In this document: positions 35,127-48,412 of the stretch, piece after piece | How positions within the stretch are numbered: position 1 is the first letter of the stretch | How the letters are laid out: the number at the start of each line of letters is the position of its first letter | From: Opisthocomus hoazin | Lineage: Eukaryota > Chordata > Aves > Opisthocomiformes > Opisthocomidae | DNA: 64,000 bases | Reading direction: 5' to 3' | Assembly (NCBI RefSeq): GCF_030867145.1 | Contig: NC_134422.1 | Span: 11,728,531 to 11,792,530 of the forward strand | Notes under the pieces: generated by a model | The model's database searches: none | The model's input: only the letters and a program-made list of their open reading frames with translations | Told to the model about the DNA's origin: nothing | Translations under genes and position numbers: made by a program

Positions 35127-36180
35127 GCGACCAGAGCAGAAGAATGGACGACTGCTGCAACCATGGGTCAGACCAAAGAGTTTCACAGCCTCTCACCAAT
35201 GCAGTTACTTCAGCAAAAGAGACAACAAAGTCCACAACCCCAAATTCTCTGAAGATTTTCTAAAGGAAGACCTCCGCTTGAAAGAGATCATGGACAAATC
35301 TCTGAAAGAAGGGGGAAATGAAGCAGAGCGCAGGGAGAAGAGGAGAACTTTTAAAAGAACTAGCTGGCTTTGATAAACAGACTTCTGTCAGGAGGCCGGT
35401 ACGTGGGCAAGAGAGTGAATGTAGACAAGAGACCAGGATTTTAACCCTGCTGGTTTTCAGTTCTGCTGGGAGGTGGTCCAGGCAAGACGTGATGCTGAAA
35501 AAAGTCAGCACCCAGAGCTTCGCCTGTATTTGTGCTCACTCTGTTTCAGCTACAGGCACCCTGTATGGCTTTGGGCAGATCAAAGTGAGATCAAAACTCT
35601 TCTTCATGAGAATCTAACCTGTTTCCCTTTACTGTAACAGATACAGTCTTCTTCCCCTCCTCAACACCCCGGTATTTCCTATCTGAAAGTATTCAGTTCA
35701 GATCTCTGCTGACATGTGTTGTGTGAGACAATGGTACTTGTCTGACCTTTTATGCAGCCTTCTTTCCCAATGCAATGGCAAGAAATTATATCCTCAAACA
35801 ACCACTATTATTCTCCATCTTGCATAACTATATTGATTTTACATTCTCAGCTCCTGTGCAAAATGTTAACATTTTTTTTCTCATACCCTATTTACATTTT
35901 GATTGAATCATCTTAAACCTTTTTATTTTTCATTTCTTACATACACTCAATAAATCTGTGCGTAAAGGAATCTACATTTTACTGTATTTTGCTGTATGCA
36001 TTTTCTATTGACTAGCCTTAACATTTCCTTATATATATAAAATATATATGTACAGATATGTACCTATATTTATGGATTAAGTTTGTTTAAAGAATCATTT
36101 AACTTCATGTTATATTTTGTGTTTTTATATATGCAGATTAATTTTTTCTATTAAACGTTATTGTTTCTCAGTACCAAGGT
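35127..36180 (+). other. MUC13 3' UTR and downstream flank
   Basis: Unspliced-looking, increasingly AT-rich sequence after the stop codon, with two poly(A) signal candidates. The AT dinucleotide stretch at about 36030-36060 probably lies beyond the main cleavage site. Confidence 0.65.
35949..35954 (+). terminator. Poly(A) signal AATAAA for MUC13
   Basis: Canonical hexamer about 820 nt after the stop codon, followed by GT- and T-rich sequence. A weaker ATTAAA at 36150-36155 is a possible alternative site. Confidence 0.65.
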
Positions 36181-38859
36181 TTTCTTAAGTTGCTGCCCAG
36201 TGGTATAAGCATTTGTGTTACAACTCCGGAGACTATTTTATACTGAAACTTGTGCAGAATTTAGACACAAGTGTGCACAGGCTGGTGGCATCAGCACCCA
36301 TCTTTCACTCAAAGGTTCCAATCAGAAATATTGTTAAGTCTTAATGAAGCTAAAATGTTTACTGTTGTAGGGCTGGCACCAGTTTTCTGTAATCATTTTC
36401 AATGGGAATTGCATAGTTAGTGCAGCTGGGTCTCCTTTGAAAATGCCGGACAAGGTTATCTCCATGATGGCAGCTTTGTGCATAGCAGTCTGTCAATAAC
36501 ACACAGCTAAAAAAAGGAGTGTCTTCCAAGTTAGGTGACAAGTTTGGGGGCCAGTGGTAGAGAACGCTGCATGTGGCTGTGGAGGTTACGAGGATGTGCA
36601 TGCAGATGGGTTGTTCCAGTGCTCTTGGTGATCTAAACCAGCTCCCACTCGCCAGTTACGCAGGTGAAATGTGGGAACTAAACAGTTCTGATCTTTCTCA
36701 TGTGGCTTCTGTAGCAAAAGAAGATAGACCCTGCTTTCTCTAACCGCCTGCGATGAGCAGTTCAGAGAAGTAGCCTGGTGAGAAAGGGTGCAAGGTATTT
36801 TCTGTTGTTTTCCTGCGTTTTCACTGTTAACTGGCAGAATTTCTTTCTTCTGGTTGAGTCCTGTCACCTTTGCTGCTGCCACCTGGCTGCACAGCGCCTG
36901 CCGTTGGCAGGATTCTGTAGGAGACCAGGTTCTGGTGGCCTTAGCCACCCTCCCCTGGCTGTGCGCAGCTCAAGATGTGCAAGGTGACCTTCCCTCCACA
37001 CGAGCAGGGCTGGCTGGATTTAGCTGTTCACGACACCTGATTCAAAGGATGGGAGAGATCTGGTCTTACTTTCTTGACTTTTCCTCTGAGAGTACTCACC
37101 CGTAAGGAGTGAAGCAAGGCTTGGTGGCTACCTTAGCACAAGAGACAGAGAGGCCCCGTCCTTCCTCCAGCTAAGAAAACCCTACAAAGGGGACCAGCTC
37201 CCTTCCGCAGCAGTTCCATTAATGTATGGACCCCCGTGCCTGTGGCTCCCTCCTTTTTCTTTGAGTCCTGCGTGTCCCCACCATTCCCTGGGTGAAGGAG
37301 ACCTCCCTGCTTCTAATCCCTCTGCTAAACCCTTTCCTTTTCCCCTCATGCCTGATTTTTCAGCAGCAGGAAAAGGTTCCGCTGCCAGCAGAACACTCTG
37401 GGGAGTTGGTACAGGGTGAGGGACTGAAAAACGGGTGGGATACAGGCAGAACAAACGGCAAAAATCCGCGAAGTTCAGTGTAGACTTCTCCTTCGTTCAG
37501 CTGATTGCTTTTGCTTTGCTACCCTCTCCTCCCCTTCTTTGTGTGGCAGACTGAAACTTGGGGTTACGTGGAGTCTAGCAGCAAGATTTCTCTTCATCAA
37601 GAGTAACAGCCCATGCATCATGGTCTTTTATGGAGGTAACTTGCCTGTTTCCATCAGCTTACTGCAGAGGATCCTTAAAACACATGTAACAGGAGCCTGC
37701 TGGGGAGGCACACGAGAAGGCTTTTCAGTGTTATCTCGTTCTTTCTCAAAGCAATAGGAGTTGGAAATACAGCTGAAAGCTCAACGACAAACAAAACTTT
37801 AATGCAGTAAAACTTTATTGAGGGTGAGATATCTAGACTTTTGCTGTCATTGACAATAAAAGCAGCAAAAATAGCCCAATGTTTGCGTCATTTAACTGCA
37901 GAGGAGTTTTTATTGCTCTAGTTCAAAGCTAATTTCTGCAGCCGCAACCCGTTCTCACTTCTCCTGTGCTGGGGAGGGGCTATCAGATACTACCGTAAGC
38001 CTGCTACTCTTTAGCATTTCAAAGGCTGCTACAGCTATTTTATCTGGACTGGAATTATGTACCGAAAGGGCAAATGTGCAGATATTTCACTGCTGTATGG
38101 CTGTTAGCAATGTGTGATTCTGCTGGGAAATGTGATCATGGAAAATAGCTCTTTGTGGTGTTTTATGACTGTTGCCGCTTGGCTCATGATTTGTTTCAGC
38201 TACCCATCCTTCAGAATCCAACTGGGCATGGGAAACGGAGCAGAGTGCGGCCCTCACCCATCAGTGTGAGAGAGGCTGTGCCTGCAGGCAGGGTGAGAGG
38301 CTTCAGGGAGCTGCCACGGCTCATTGCACATCCTGGGATCTCCCACCCGTCTTCTGCCCCAAGACACAGGGTGTCCTACTGGTACACGACCCGCAGAGGA
38401 GGTGGCAAGACGGTGCCACTCCAGTCTGCCACCTACTTCTGTCCTGACCAAAAATCTCACGAGAGAGGTTGCTTGGCAGCTCTGCGCGGGGTGTGCTAAG
38501 TAACGCTACAGGAGCTGGGACAGAGGTTTGCATGGTCATAGCACATACTTGTATGGAGGTGTTGGGATCACTTAAGTCACATGCCACTCATTATCTGGCT
38601 ACACCTGAGCATATTTAAGTGATGTGGGGTGGTAGGGGAGGGGTACGGTGCCATGGATGGCTGTGGGGTAAGAGCCTGGGTCTGGGCAGCTGCCTTAGAG
38701 AGCTGTCCCACATTAACATGATGGGACAGTGGGGTAAGGACGGGCTTAATCAGGCCTGACAGGTCTTGTGCTGTCTGCACTGCTCATGCCTGAAACCAGC
38801 CTCAACAACAAAGCGCTGCATCCACGCGCTCCCCAGCAAAGCCCAGCATCCAAACTTGC
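36181..38859. other. Intergenic sequence, no gene recognised
   Basis: Only short open frames with no recognisable domain. AATAAA-type hexamers occur on both strands near 37812 and 37854, but no coding sequence leads into either. Confidence 0.5.
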
Positions 38860-38985
38860 ACGTGAAAGGCAACACCTTTCAGACCTGAAAGCAGGAAGGA
38901 TTTTGCATTTTCTGGTTACCTGCTGATGAAAACCAGCCCTTATTTCCTTTAGGAGACTGTTTTTACACAGATCCTGCATGTGATG
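38860..38985. repeat. Left arm of an inverted homologous pair
   Basis: This segment (GTGAAAGGCA, then CTGAAAGCAGGAAGGATTTTG, then CTGTTTTTACA) matches the reverse complement of 40865-40990. It is probably a dispersed repeat of a family I cannot name. Confidence 0.6.
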
Positions 38986-39839
38986 ATGCGCCAGGCTGGA
39001 GACATAAGCAAGTAAGAGCAAGCAATGAAGGTAACACAGCAGACCTGAGGGCTGGACTTCTCCCTTCTTGTGTACTTCCTTTGACTTTGGGGGTCTGTCA
39101 TTTCCACGGTGAACAATAGCATTCCTTCCAACAGAAGGAACAGGGGTAAGGGAAAAGCAGCCTCCCCTCTAGGAAGAAGTGCTCGCCTGCTCGCTAGGAA
39201 CGGGTTCCTCAACAGAAACCCTCGGTATGGAGAGCTTTTAGGGAAACTCAGACAAGGGCTGCAGGGATTCAGGCAGATGTCCCAGTGAGCATCATTGTCC
39301 CGGGCTGGATCTGGGGAGACCACCTCGGCCTCATCCCAGGTTTAGGAGGGTGGCTGGACCCCAGGACAACCCAAGGACAGAGGATCCTGCCTGGAATTTG
39401 GGGTTCATTAGCCCAGGACCACAAACTGCAGAAAGGCAAGCGAGGCAAGCCTAGCACTGACTTACTCACCTGCCACTCCTGTGAGCAGAGGACTGTCATT
39501 TGTCAGGTTCAGCAGCTGCCAAGTCATCAGTTGCTATTTTTTCCCCGTTTCCCACCCTCCCCCTTATTTTTAACCCAGTAACGCTCTCTGTTTTTAAGCC
39601 TTGTGTCTAGTGTTTGCGGATGGAGCAGCTTTGCTTATCAAAAGTTCCCAGGAGGATTAAACTGGCTTCTCCTAGCTTTTGGGGGTGTAAGCTGAAGATA
39701 CTGATTTTTGCAGCAACTAGTCAAAAAAATCCCCAAACCCAACCCTAAAAGCCCAAAGTGGTCTAAGAACAGGGAAGACCATAAAACATGCCAGGTCACA
39801 ATTAAACAGGAAACAACTAGGGCTAAAAATAAGAATACA

Positions 39840-40080
39840 TAAGTTGCCTTGCAAGGGATGCTCTAACTGCTGGTAAAAGGCTCTTTAAATATATCAAAGC
39901 CACAAAGGCAGCTAGAAAATCAGTGGGAGTGCTGATGATAAGGGTATAAAAGGGTAATACGGGCATGATGAGGATGTAGCAGAGGAGCTCAGCGATTTCT
40001 CTGCTGCTGTTTTTACAGCTGAAGCTGCTGGGGAGCTTCCCACATCTGTCCCACTCTTCAGTGGATCAGCCGGAGGAGCC
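39840..40080 (+). mobile_element. Decayed non-LTR retrotransposon fragment (CR1/L2-like linker region)
   Basis: In shifting frames the sequence reads KRLFKYIKATKAARKSVGVL (39874-39933), then DEDVAEELSDFSAAVFTAEA (39968-40027) and GELPTSVP. This is the pattern found between the endonuclease and reverse transcriptase of CR1/L2-type LINEs (KYI..KK.RKSVGPL ... DEDKAE.LNDFFASVFT). Several frameshifts and stops show it is long dead. Confidence 0.55.
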
Positions 40081-40445
40081 TGAGCAATCAGAAATTAAAA
40101 GGTAACATGGAGTAAAGAGGTAGCAGGAATAAAGGAAATTAGGGGAAATAACTAGGTAACAGGAGTATGAGGTCAAACAGATAAAGTGGTTGTTAATGAG
40201 TGACCAGGACCAGGCAGCGCTGATCTGGGGAACCCAGAAGAGCGATGCGGCATGGGGCGGCTGTGGTGCCCAGCTGTGTTCCCAGGCACAGCCAGCCCAT
40301 CGCACCCCATAGACTCACTGCGGTGCGCTGAGCCATCGTTGAGGGTCTCCGAAGCCGTTGACTCGGGGCGGCAGCTAAACACCCACCAGAATCTGGGGGT
40401 ACACAAAGCTAAAGGAGGTCAGTGTAAAGCAGACGGAAAAAAATT

Positions 40446-40565
40446 ACTTTGCAGATGCAGGTGGAGAACTTGCTGCCACAGAGGGTTGTGGATGCTGTAT
40501 CTGCAGGTCCGAATAGAGATTAGGCAAATTCAAGGATGCAAATGCATGACACAGATGTACCCTCT
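40446..40565 (+). mobile_element. Decayed LINE 3' region fragment
   Basis: GAGAACTTGCTGCCACAGAG, then GTTGTGGATGCTGTATCTGC, and later TTAGGCAAATTCAAGGATG resemble the 3' part of reptile and bird CR1/L2-type elements, where a NL-LP..VVDA peptide precedes a degenerate 3' UTR. It may belong to the same insertion as the fragment at 39840, with a deleted middle. Confidence 0.45.
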
Positions 40566-40864
40566 GACAGCAGGGTGAGAAGGTGGGGGTGCTGGAGGAA
40601 AGGGCTGTCAAAGCAGCCAGACCCCTAGGACAGCTGCTCCTGTTGCAGTCCCTGGAGAAGAGCCTGGGGCTGGATGGACAACCTGGCCCAGAGGGACATT
40701 TCTCACCTGCTGAACTCCTTGACCTGCTTTCTTCAACTGCAGCACCGGCTGAAAGGTGATGCCTGGTGTGTGCGTACACAACCTGTCTTGTGTGCCTTAA
40801 TTATGCCCAGGCTGTTCATAAAGCGTGGAGAGGCAGGGTACGGTGCTGCACACCAGGCTCTTTA

Positions 40865-40990
40865 CAGTTTATGTAAAAACAGCCTCGTAAAGGAAACACG
40901 GACAAGTTATTGCAAACAGATAACTCAGAAAATGCAAAATGCTTCCTGCTTTCGAGCCAGAAAGGGGCTGCCTTTCACAGGCAAACTCCA
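40865..40990. repeat. Right arm of an inverted homologous pair
   Basis: Reverse-complement match to 38860-38985. Both arms in their shared orientation read LCKNSL(L/V)KE(I/T)R when translated, though no long open frame supports a protein. Confidence 0.6.
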
Positions 40991-43900
40991 AGAGCAACCT
41001 CTGGGGACTAAAGTTTATCCCTCTCCTCTCCACGAAAAGCAAACCAAGACCAACAGCTCCCACCCCCCCTCTCCCGGTGGAAGCAAAACAGCTTGCGAAG
41101 GAGCTGTGCCTCACCTGCTCCTCGCTGTCCCCAACCCCCGGGCAGCGTCCCCAAACGCCAGGCAGTGTCCTCCACGGCACCCGCCAAGGTAGGTGATATC
41201 AAGGGGACTGGAGGAAAATGATTGCCCAGCTGCTGGCCCAAACATGGCAGAGGTTTCCCCAGGGGAGCCGGGGGATTTGCAGGGCCAGGTAAGGAGGAAA
41301 AGGGAAAGTCAGGCATTGAGAGGAATAAGAAATTTTGCCCAAGACTCCAGAGAGGGCTGTGGAGAGTCTGACATTGCCTTTGGTGGGCATCTGTGGCAAC
41401 CGAGCATCTTCTTCACTTGATGTCTGGTCTAAAACATTAATACATCTGGCAGCACCTTGAAGGACATGTCTCCCAGCTGGTTTCCCAGTTGATCCATTGC
41501 TTTGGCAGACAGTTAACAGCTGTGACGTTAACAGCTTCCCAGAATAACGTCCGTCACCTCTCAGTAGGGTGGAGAGGGCGAGGAAAGCTCTCAGCCCTCC
41601 TGAGAAGGCTCCCCTTGACCCCTGCCGGTGCCATTGCTGCCTGCCCTGTGCCCGCTGACATCAGCCTGGTTAAACGTTAGGGAATGTCTGCCTCTCCTTT
41701 AGTCATAGATGTCCGGGTGCAGCTGGGGAAAGAAAGTCCGCTGCGTAAATGAGGCATTGGAAAAAAGGCTTTCTCTGAAGTCTTTTATCCGTAGAGATCC
41801 TTTTATGGCATAAATCAGAAAAAAATGTAAAAAAATATTTTATATCTGGGACATTCAACAGATTCAAGAGTTTATTGTAGTGCTAAGGTACCTAACTCCC
41901 TCTCAAGTAGAGGAATGTTTAAATTGGTGGGAATCAGGGGTCAAGTCCAGGCAAGAATTTCAGTGCCTAACTTGTACCGACATTAATGGGAATACGGGTC
42001 CCTGGGGAGAGATTGCGGACCTGGGCCTGTATGCCATTCCTGTAAATGAGAGCGGGCTTCTGCTGCACATGTGTAGCAGCACATTATTGTTCTTTCCAGA
42101 GCAAGGTCTTTCCTTGTGGATTTTTCATCATTTCTCACAGTTTTGTCCTTCCAAGGTTGGTGTGAACATATTCTGCAGCAAGCTCATGCTGGGCAGAAGC
42201 TGTTTGCCAGAAAAATAAGCAAAAAACACAGAGTCGAATGATTTATTTCAGATAGTGATTAAATAGCCAAGCATCAATGGAGATTTGAAAAAGCTGCATG
42301 GGCCATTGGGAGGCCCAAACTGCACAGACTCACGGTGAATTTCTTGGAAAGCCGTTGTACCTCCGGAGCGCTCTGCTGTCCCGGGGGACATGGGACCTGG
42401 GCTTTTACTCCATTCAGTGGGAATTTTGCTGAGATTTCAGTGGGGCTGATCCCAGCGAGCTCTACTTGCTGACATATTAAATCATATTTAATGATGCTTC
42501 CCCCACGCGCACGTGCATGAAGGGAATCTCTTCGGGCTTTCCATTTATGAGAAACCCTCTGCTAGATGTGCCCATAAATGCTCCTGGCTTTTGTGGCTCT
42601 CCCGGAGTCCTAATCAAAATGGGTCCAGCTTATTTGAGGCAAGATGTGCAGGATGAGAGAATATTTCTTGTAACGCCATGCCAGATGGTAGGGACGGACC
42701 TCCAGGCTACCAAACCCTCCTCCTGCTCCCTCCTCCCTGCCACTTAGCAGAGTCCCTGGCCACAAGATGGAGCTGGCTGGTCGCAGTTTCAGGAAAAGCC
42801 ACAAGGAAGGCAAAACCGTTTAATGAGCACATTTTAATTGGGGCTAACCATTAACAGAGACCACAGGCAGGTTTCCAGTGAGCTGCTGATTTTTAACCCT
42901 CTCCTGTGTCACAGCCTTGAGCATCCCCGTGCCCATCTGTTTTATGGCACGCTCCCTAATTCCGGGGATTTGGGCATACTTTTCGGGGTGGCTTCTGGCT
43001 GGAGACATCCATCACCCATTTCGGTTCAGCACGTCAGTGAGCCCCTCCTCAAAACAGTCGCCCAGGCAGCCAGGTGCCTCCCAGCCTGCTCTGGGAGCTG
43101 TAGGAGCACCAAAACTTGGCCGGTTTGGTCTGGCTCCATCGCCACTCTTTGAAGGACTCAGGTTTATGCACCTTAAAGGTGTGAGGAGAATCTCCCCTGT
43201 GTACCTCCCTTGCTTTTCAGCCCAGCAGCTCCAGGCGTGGACTTTCACAGAGATTTATTCTCAACCCTGCCTTTTTTCGTGTGGGAGAAGGACAAACTTG
43301 GCAAGATGACTTTAGGTGCCATTCTCTGCTTCCCAGCAGTACTGCAATGCTGCTTCTCAGCAGTTGGGGGGTGATAGCGATGCTCTCAAGTAGCTGAGAA
43401 CAGAGGTTGGTCCTCAGATGGTAAAAATAGATATATATATATATTATAGATATATGTAGACATTATAGATATACATAGATATTCTATATAATAGATCTAA
43501 ATATATATTTCTATATCTATTTTTATTGCAGGCAGCAGCAACATGAATGGCATCGTTAGCCAGAGGATAGCACATACTGGATAAGAATGGATGAAATTCA
43601 TGCTTGTAATTTTTTGGCACGTGATAGTTGCCTACTACTGACGAAGACTTTGTCTCAACTGGAATTTTTTTGTAGCTACCACGGAAAAGCAGGAGATAAA
43701 CTTTTTTGATGGTTGTGAAAACCCCAGCAGCCAGGTCTGTGGGCTGGCTTGGGGGAAGAGGCATCGTGGGGACGGCAAAACCTCAGCGGCCGTGGCAGAT
43801 GCCTCTGTGCTCCCACTTCCCATCAGGGCGCAGCCAGGAGGACCTGGCAAACAGCATGGGGAGGAACTGGGAAGGAAGAGAAAGTGTCTTCCTAGTACAA

Positions 43901-46900
43901 GAACTGTATGTAACATGGGGAGGTCCCCAACGTTCAAACAAATTTGCCTTTAATTTCATACCCCTGATCCTATGCCCCATCTTGACCCTAGCTCCCCCAG
44001 AACTCCTTTTTCTTGAAACCATAAATGAGCCCAGCTTGATCATCATCTAGGTTCCCATTTTTCCCATCGTTTGTTGTATGAAGAGCTGCTTGGACCAAAG
44101 GACTGAGGGATGTTCAGGTTCTGCTGCGCGTCGGCGGTGCCCGAGGCCAGGCTGCATCTGGATTCCTTTTCCAGACATACCCAGATTCATTGGGACTTCT
44201 GGAAATGGGTAATCTCAGCTCTTTCTGGCACATGAGAAAGCTGTGCTTGAGATCCTATGGCTTCTGAACTGACTGCGGATATGGTGGTTGCATGAGTTAC
44301 ATCCAGTAAAGAGCTTATAGCGAGTTAGAATATGCCTCTTCCAGCTGGAGCTGCTAGTAAGTAACAACCCTAAACATATGCCACAGAGTCTAGAAACGGG
44401 ACAAAGTCAGAGATGGCCCAGGATCTTGCGGCAGGATCAAGGCAATACCTTGTGAAACTTTAAGGCAGAGGTGGAGTGTCACCCTGAAACAGGCTGTGGC
44501 CATGGGCTGGGGCTCTGGGACCGGCATTTTGCGGGGGCTGGTGCAGAAGGAGGAGTCATCATTGAAAATCTAGAACATTTTCAGTGCCATGGCAGGTATC
44601 TAGATGTGACTCAGAGGCTTTTATCCACCCTCCCTGCCACGAGGAAGATATGACAATGAAAACCTATCTTTAAAACATCCAAAGTATATCTGACAAAGCA
44701 TTTTGTTTGTTTTGACTGATAATGAAGGAGCCAAACAACTCACAATTGCATCACTTGCAAATGCATGCCTAGGTCAGATACGCTGGGTTTATGCCCTGCT
44801 TTGACCATAGCTTTAAAATGCAAATGAGAAGAAAGCCAGCACAAAGATCAGGCCTTTCCAGCCTGGGGGTTTTCCTCTCTCTGTTCCATCAGAACTGTGT
44901 AATGATACTCAAAGCCCAAGTTCAAGGGCATCTGTGACACCTAAATACTTGAAGGAACCTGAACGACCTCACTCCCATGGACTAAGTGATCCTCGAATAT
45001 GGCGTTTTGTAGACAGGAGACATGACAGTCAAGCGAGGAAAGACAGGGACAGTGGTGATGGCTGGTCCTGGAGATCAAGAGTGACTTTGTTGCAGGTCAC
45101 CCTTTCACAGTCCCCAGGAGACAGAACGCTTCGTTGGGTTCCCATCCCAAAATCGTGGTACTGCCTCAAACCCATCTCCTACTGGTTTGTATGATCCCTT
45201 TGTCCTTAATAAGTTTGTCAACACATGGGCACTAAAAGCTCTTTTTTCTCAGTCCCTTATTCAGCACAAGGCAATCCCAGGAGGAAGATGAAGGACTTAT
45301 CTGATTTCACACATGGAGGCAATCTTCTTTTTGGGCATCTATTGTCACCCTGTCGCTGAATCCAGAACAGCAGCCAGCACACGTCAGTCCAGCACCCTCA
45401 TCATGGGTAAGCAGGTGGGATTAATGCAAACACCCTCTCCGGGGACCTCATTCCAGTGCATGAACTGGCTCTGCTGGTCCTGCATTTCTTGGTTTGCTAC
45501 CGACCTCGGGGACGCAACGCTGCCCGCTCGCTCTGGAGCTGAGCTGCCCGCCCCATGGTGGGTGCGTTCCCCATGTTCAACCATGTTCAACCACCGCAAA
45601 GTCCCCCTCCTGAGGTTACAGCTGCTCGCTTGATCTTTAGTGCAATTGCATCCCCTTCTCGCTGAGCGCGGGGGCAAGAGCATGGCGGTGGCTTTGGAGA
45701 AGGGTGTTGGTGTCGTTCTCGTCAGGGAAGCTGCAGCACTTCCTCCCCTGCAGCGCTGCAGGGTGTTTCCCTGTAGAGCCCCGGGCCCACACTGTGGTCT
45801 GTGGGTCAGCAGTGGTCTACTGGGATGAGACACACAGCCTGCGAGTCTGTGGGACCTTGGCTTGAGAAATGCGATGATAAGGATCCATGACTGATAGCAG
45901 ATGTTGAGCACCAACAACAGCCCATGGCTGAATAAATGTGCAGTAGCAGCTCCTGACCTTCTCCCTTCTCTCCGGAGTTTCTCGTGGGGGCCGCGTGGCA
46001 AGGTCAGCCTGGGCACGGCAGGAACGGGGTACTCGTGGCGATGCCGCAGGCGCCCACGGAAAGCAAGGGCAGGCGCTCGGCCTCGCCTGAGCCCGGCTAA
46101 ATATAACCGGTGACTGATGAGCTCCTGCGCCTGGCCTGGCTCCAGTCCCGTGGCAACACATTCCTTCTGAAAGCTGCTCCTCTCTTCCTCAAATCCATCC
46201 TCTCTGCTACTTGAGGTGCCACAGCTGGGTCTCACACGGTGGCTTTCTTTCCTCCGAGTGGTTTCCTTCTCCCATGGCCCCGCTTTTCCTTTCTCCCTCT
46301 TGCTCACCCTCCTCTTGCGCCTGTGCATCTGCTTCTCCTCCCCAGTGCTCCCTGCGCTGCACAGCAGGACAGAGGGACAAGGGATGAGGGACAAGGGTCT
46401 CCCTGCTCCTACGACCAAGGTGATTAAAGCTCTAGCACACAAGCGTATCCATCTATGTTTGTACGTGTGGTTGTGTCTCAGGGTACTTGGGCATGGCCAG
46501 AAGGACCAAGGAGGGACTTGCAGGTCTACACGAGGCTTCTCTGGGCATGAAGGCTCACGTCAGGTACTTCATCTCATGAAAACGCAGGATCTGCATCTAA
46601 TTTTCTTTCTTTCACAGAAATATTAGAAATGCACCCCGGAGGAGGAACCAGCTTTGAAGTCCCCGCACATCATGTGTTGCATTTCCAGGTCAGTCACAAC
46701 GTGGCCAGTATTACTTTTATTATTAATAAAGGATGATGGCATGCACCTTATCGCACTCATGGGATAAGAGGGAGAACTGGTGCTGCGCCTTCCCAGCTCG
46801 TAGGTGACAGCCCGGCCCACGTACCATGCTCCTGCTGCGGCAGCAGTTTTGGTGAGGCATCTACGTAATATTTTTGCACCGGTTGCAGGCGGTGTGGTTG

Positions 46901-47170
46901 TGATGCTCTTACTGCCTCACCGGGGGTTATTTTGATTTAGCAGCACCAGGACAGTTAAAAGGTTACAACCTTTGTAGGCGGGTGTTTCCCAGGGTAACAA
47001 ATAGTCACTTCAAACCCAAACCTGGTGTCTCCCAGGGATACGGAGAGGCTGAAGAAATCAGCGAGGTTTATGAAAGAAGCGTTGGAAATCAGTGCAAGCA
47101 AGGGGAGGTCTTGGCAGGTGGCATTGCAGCTGATGACTGCTTTCAGAGACCAGCAATGCAAAGCGTAGGG
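40991..47170. other. Intergenic sequence between MUC13 and ITGB5
   Basis: I see no exon of a known family. The longest frame (minus strand, 45384-46442, 352 codons) lacks any recognisable domain and has low-complexity composition from GC-rich DNA. The AT-rich simple stretch at 43425-43520 is listed separately. Confidence 0.5.
43425..43520. repeat. AT-rich simple repeat (ATAT/TAGATATA)
   Basis: Runs of ATATAT and TAGATATA variants over about 95 bp. Confidence 0.85.
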
Positions 47171-47606
47171 CTGTGAGGATGGTGAGGGGACTGGAGCATC
47201 TCTCCTATGAGGAAAGGCTGAGGGAGCTGGCCTTGTTCAGCCTGAAGAAGAGAAGGCTGAGAGGGGACCTTAAAAATGCCTACAAATATCTCAAGGGTGG
47301 GTGTCAAAATGACGGGGCCGGACTCTTTTCAGTGGTGCACAGTGACAGGACAAGGGGCAATGGGCACAAACTGAAGCATAGGAAGTTCCATCTGAGCATG
47401 AGGAAGAACTTCTTCCCTCTGAGGGTGATGGAGCCCTGGAACAGGCTGCCCAGGGAGGTTGTGGATTCTACTTCTCTGGAGATATTTAAGACCTGCCTGG
47501 ACAAGGTCCTGTGCAGCCTGCTGTAGGTGACCCTGCTTCGGCAGGGGGGTTGGACTGGGTGACCCACAGAGGTCCCTTCCAGCCCCCGCCATTCTGTGAT
47601 TCTGTG
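47171..47606 (+). mobile_element. CR1 LINE fragment (+ strand)
   Basis: Reads [20 protein letters not shown] through [20 protein letters not shown] to [19 protein letters not shown], ending KVLCSLL with a stop at 47524-47526. The CR1 3' UTR follows, with the terminal ATTCTGTGATTCTGTG at 47591-47606. It is 5'-truncated and only the last 117 codons of the reverse transcriptase frame remain. Confidence 0.92.
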
Positions 47607-48185
47607 TTGGATCAGGGGCGTGTGTTTTCAGGAAAATCCAGTAATGAAGTGGCGCGGAGGTCTTCAGGCCACAGCTGGTGAACTGTCGCTATAAAATGCC
47701 TTTAAAATCAATGATCAGCTCTACGGTGGATTTACGATTCCTTTCAAAAACGGCAGAAAACAGAAAGCTCCCCAGCAACCCAAACACGACCGTCAACCCG
47801 CCGCTTCCTTTCGCTCCGGAGCGTTGACGCCCCGTAACGCCAGGGACGGGCAGCGGGCAGGGTTCCATCACCCACAGAAAACCCCAGACCCAGGGAAAGG
47901 CCACGCGCCAGCGGCCGCCGACCCGCGGGACGTCGGGGCGAGGCGGGAGAGGAGCCCGGGCACGCGTCCATCTTGGCGCGCGTGTCCCCAAGTTACACGC
48001 GCGTTTGTGAAACGCACACGCGTGTGCCTGCGTGACCCGGGCGGGCGCGTGCGTGTGAACGCGCGGCTGCGTGTCCGCGCCCACGCGCGCAGATGCTCCG
48101 CGTGCCCGCGTCCACGCGTGTGCGTGGGCCCGGCCGTGCCCGCGGGAGCGGGTGACGCCTCCCAGCGCGGCGGGGCGGGGAGGCG

Positions 48186-48252
48186 GGAGCGGGACGGACG
48201 CGGACGGACGCCCCGACACGCACGGACGGACACACGGACGGACGGACACGCG
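48186..48252. repeat. GGAC-rich degenerate tetranucleotide repeat
   Basis: Repeated (C)GGACGGAC units with ACACG interruptions in the presumed promoter or 5' UTR of ITGB5. Confidence 0.8.
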
Positions 48253-48303
48253 GCCCCCGCCGCCCCCCGGGGCAGCTCCGCGGCGCCGCCCCCGCCGCCT
48301 CCT

Positions 48304-48342
<39 letters not shown>
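48304..48342. repeat. (CCG)13 microsatellite in the ITGB5 5' UTR
   Basis: Thirteen perfect CCG units about 70 bp before the start codon. The same strand class as CGG repeats known to form structured DNA or RNA and to vary in length. Confidence 0.92.
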
Positions 48343-48343
<1 letters not shown>

Positions 48344-48412
48344 GGCCGCACAAAAGGCGGCGGGGAGGGCCCGGCCGGGAAGGGCTGCCCGGCCGCCCCG
48401 GCCGCCCGCACC

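Noticed and set aside
37800-37870. AATAAA and TTTATT hexamers on both strands as gene ends
   Set aside because: No coding exon leads into either signal from either side.
45384-46442. Minus-strand 352-codon frame in the intergenic region
   Set aside because: No recognisable domain, signal peptide or supporting splice or poly(A) context. The composition is Arg/Ser/Pro-rich as expected from GC-rich DNA. A protein search would be needed to revive it.
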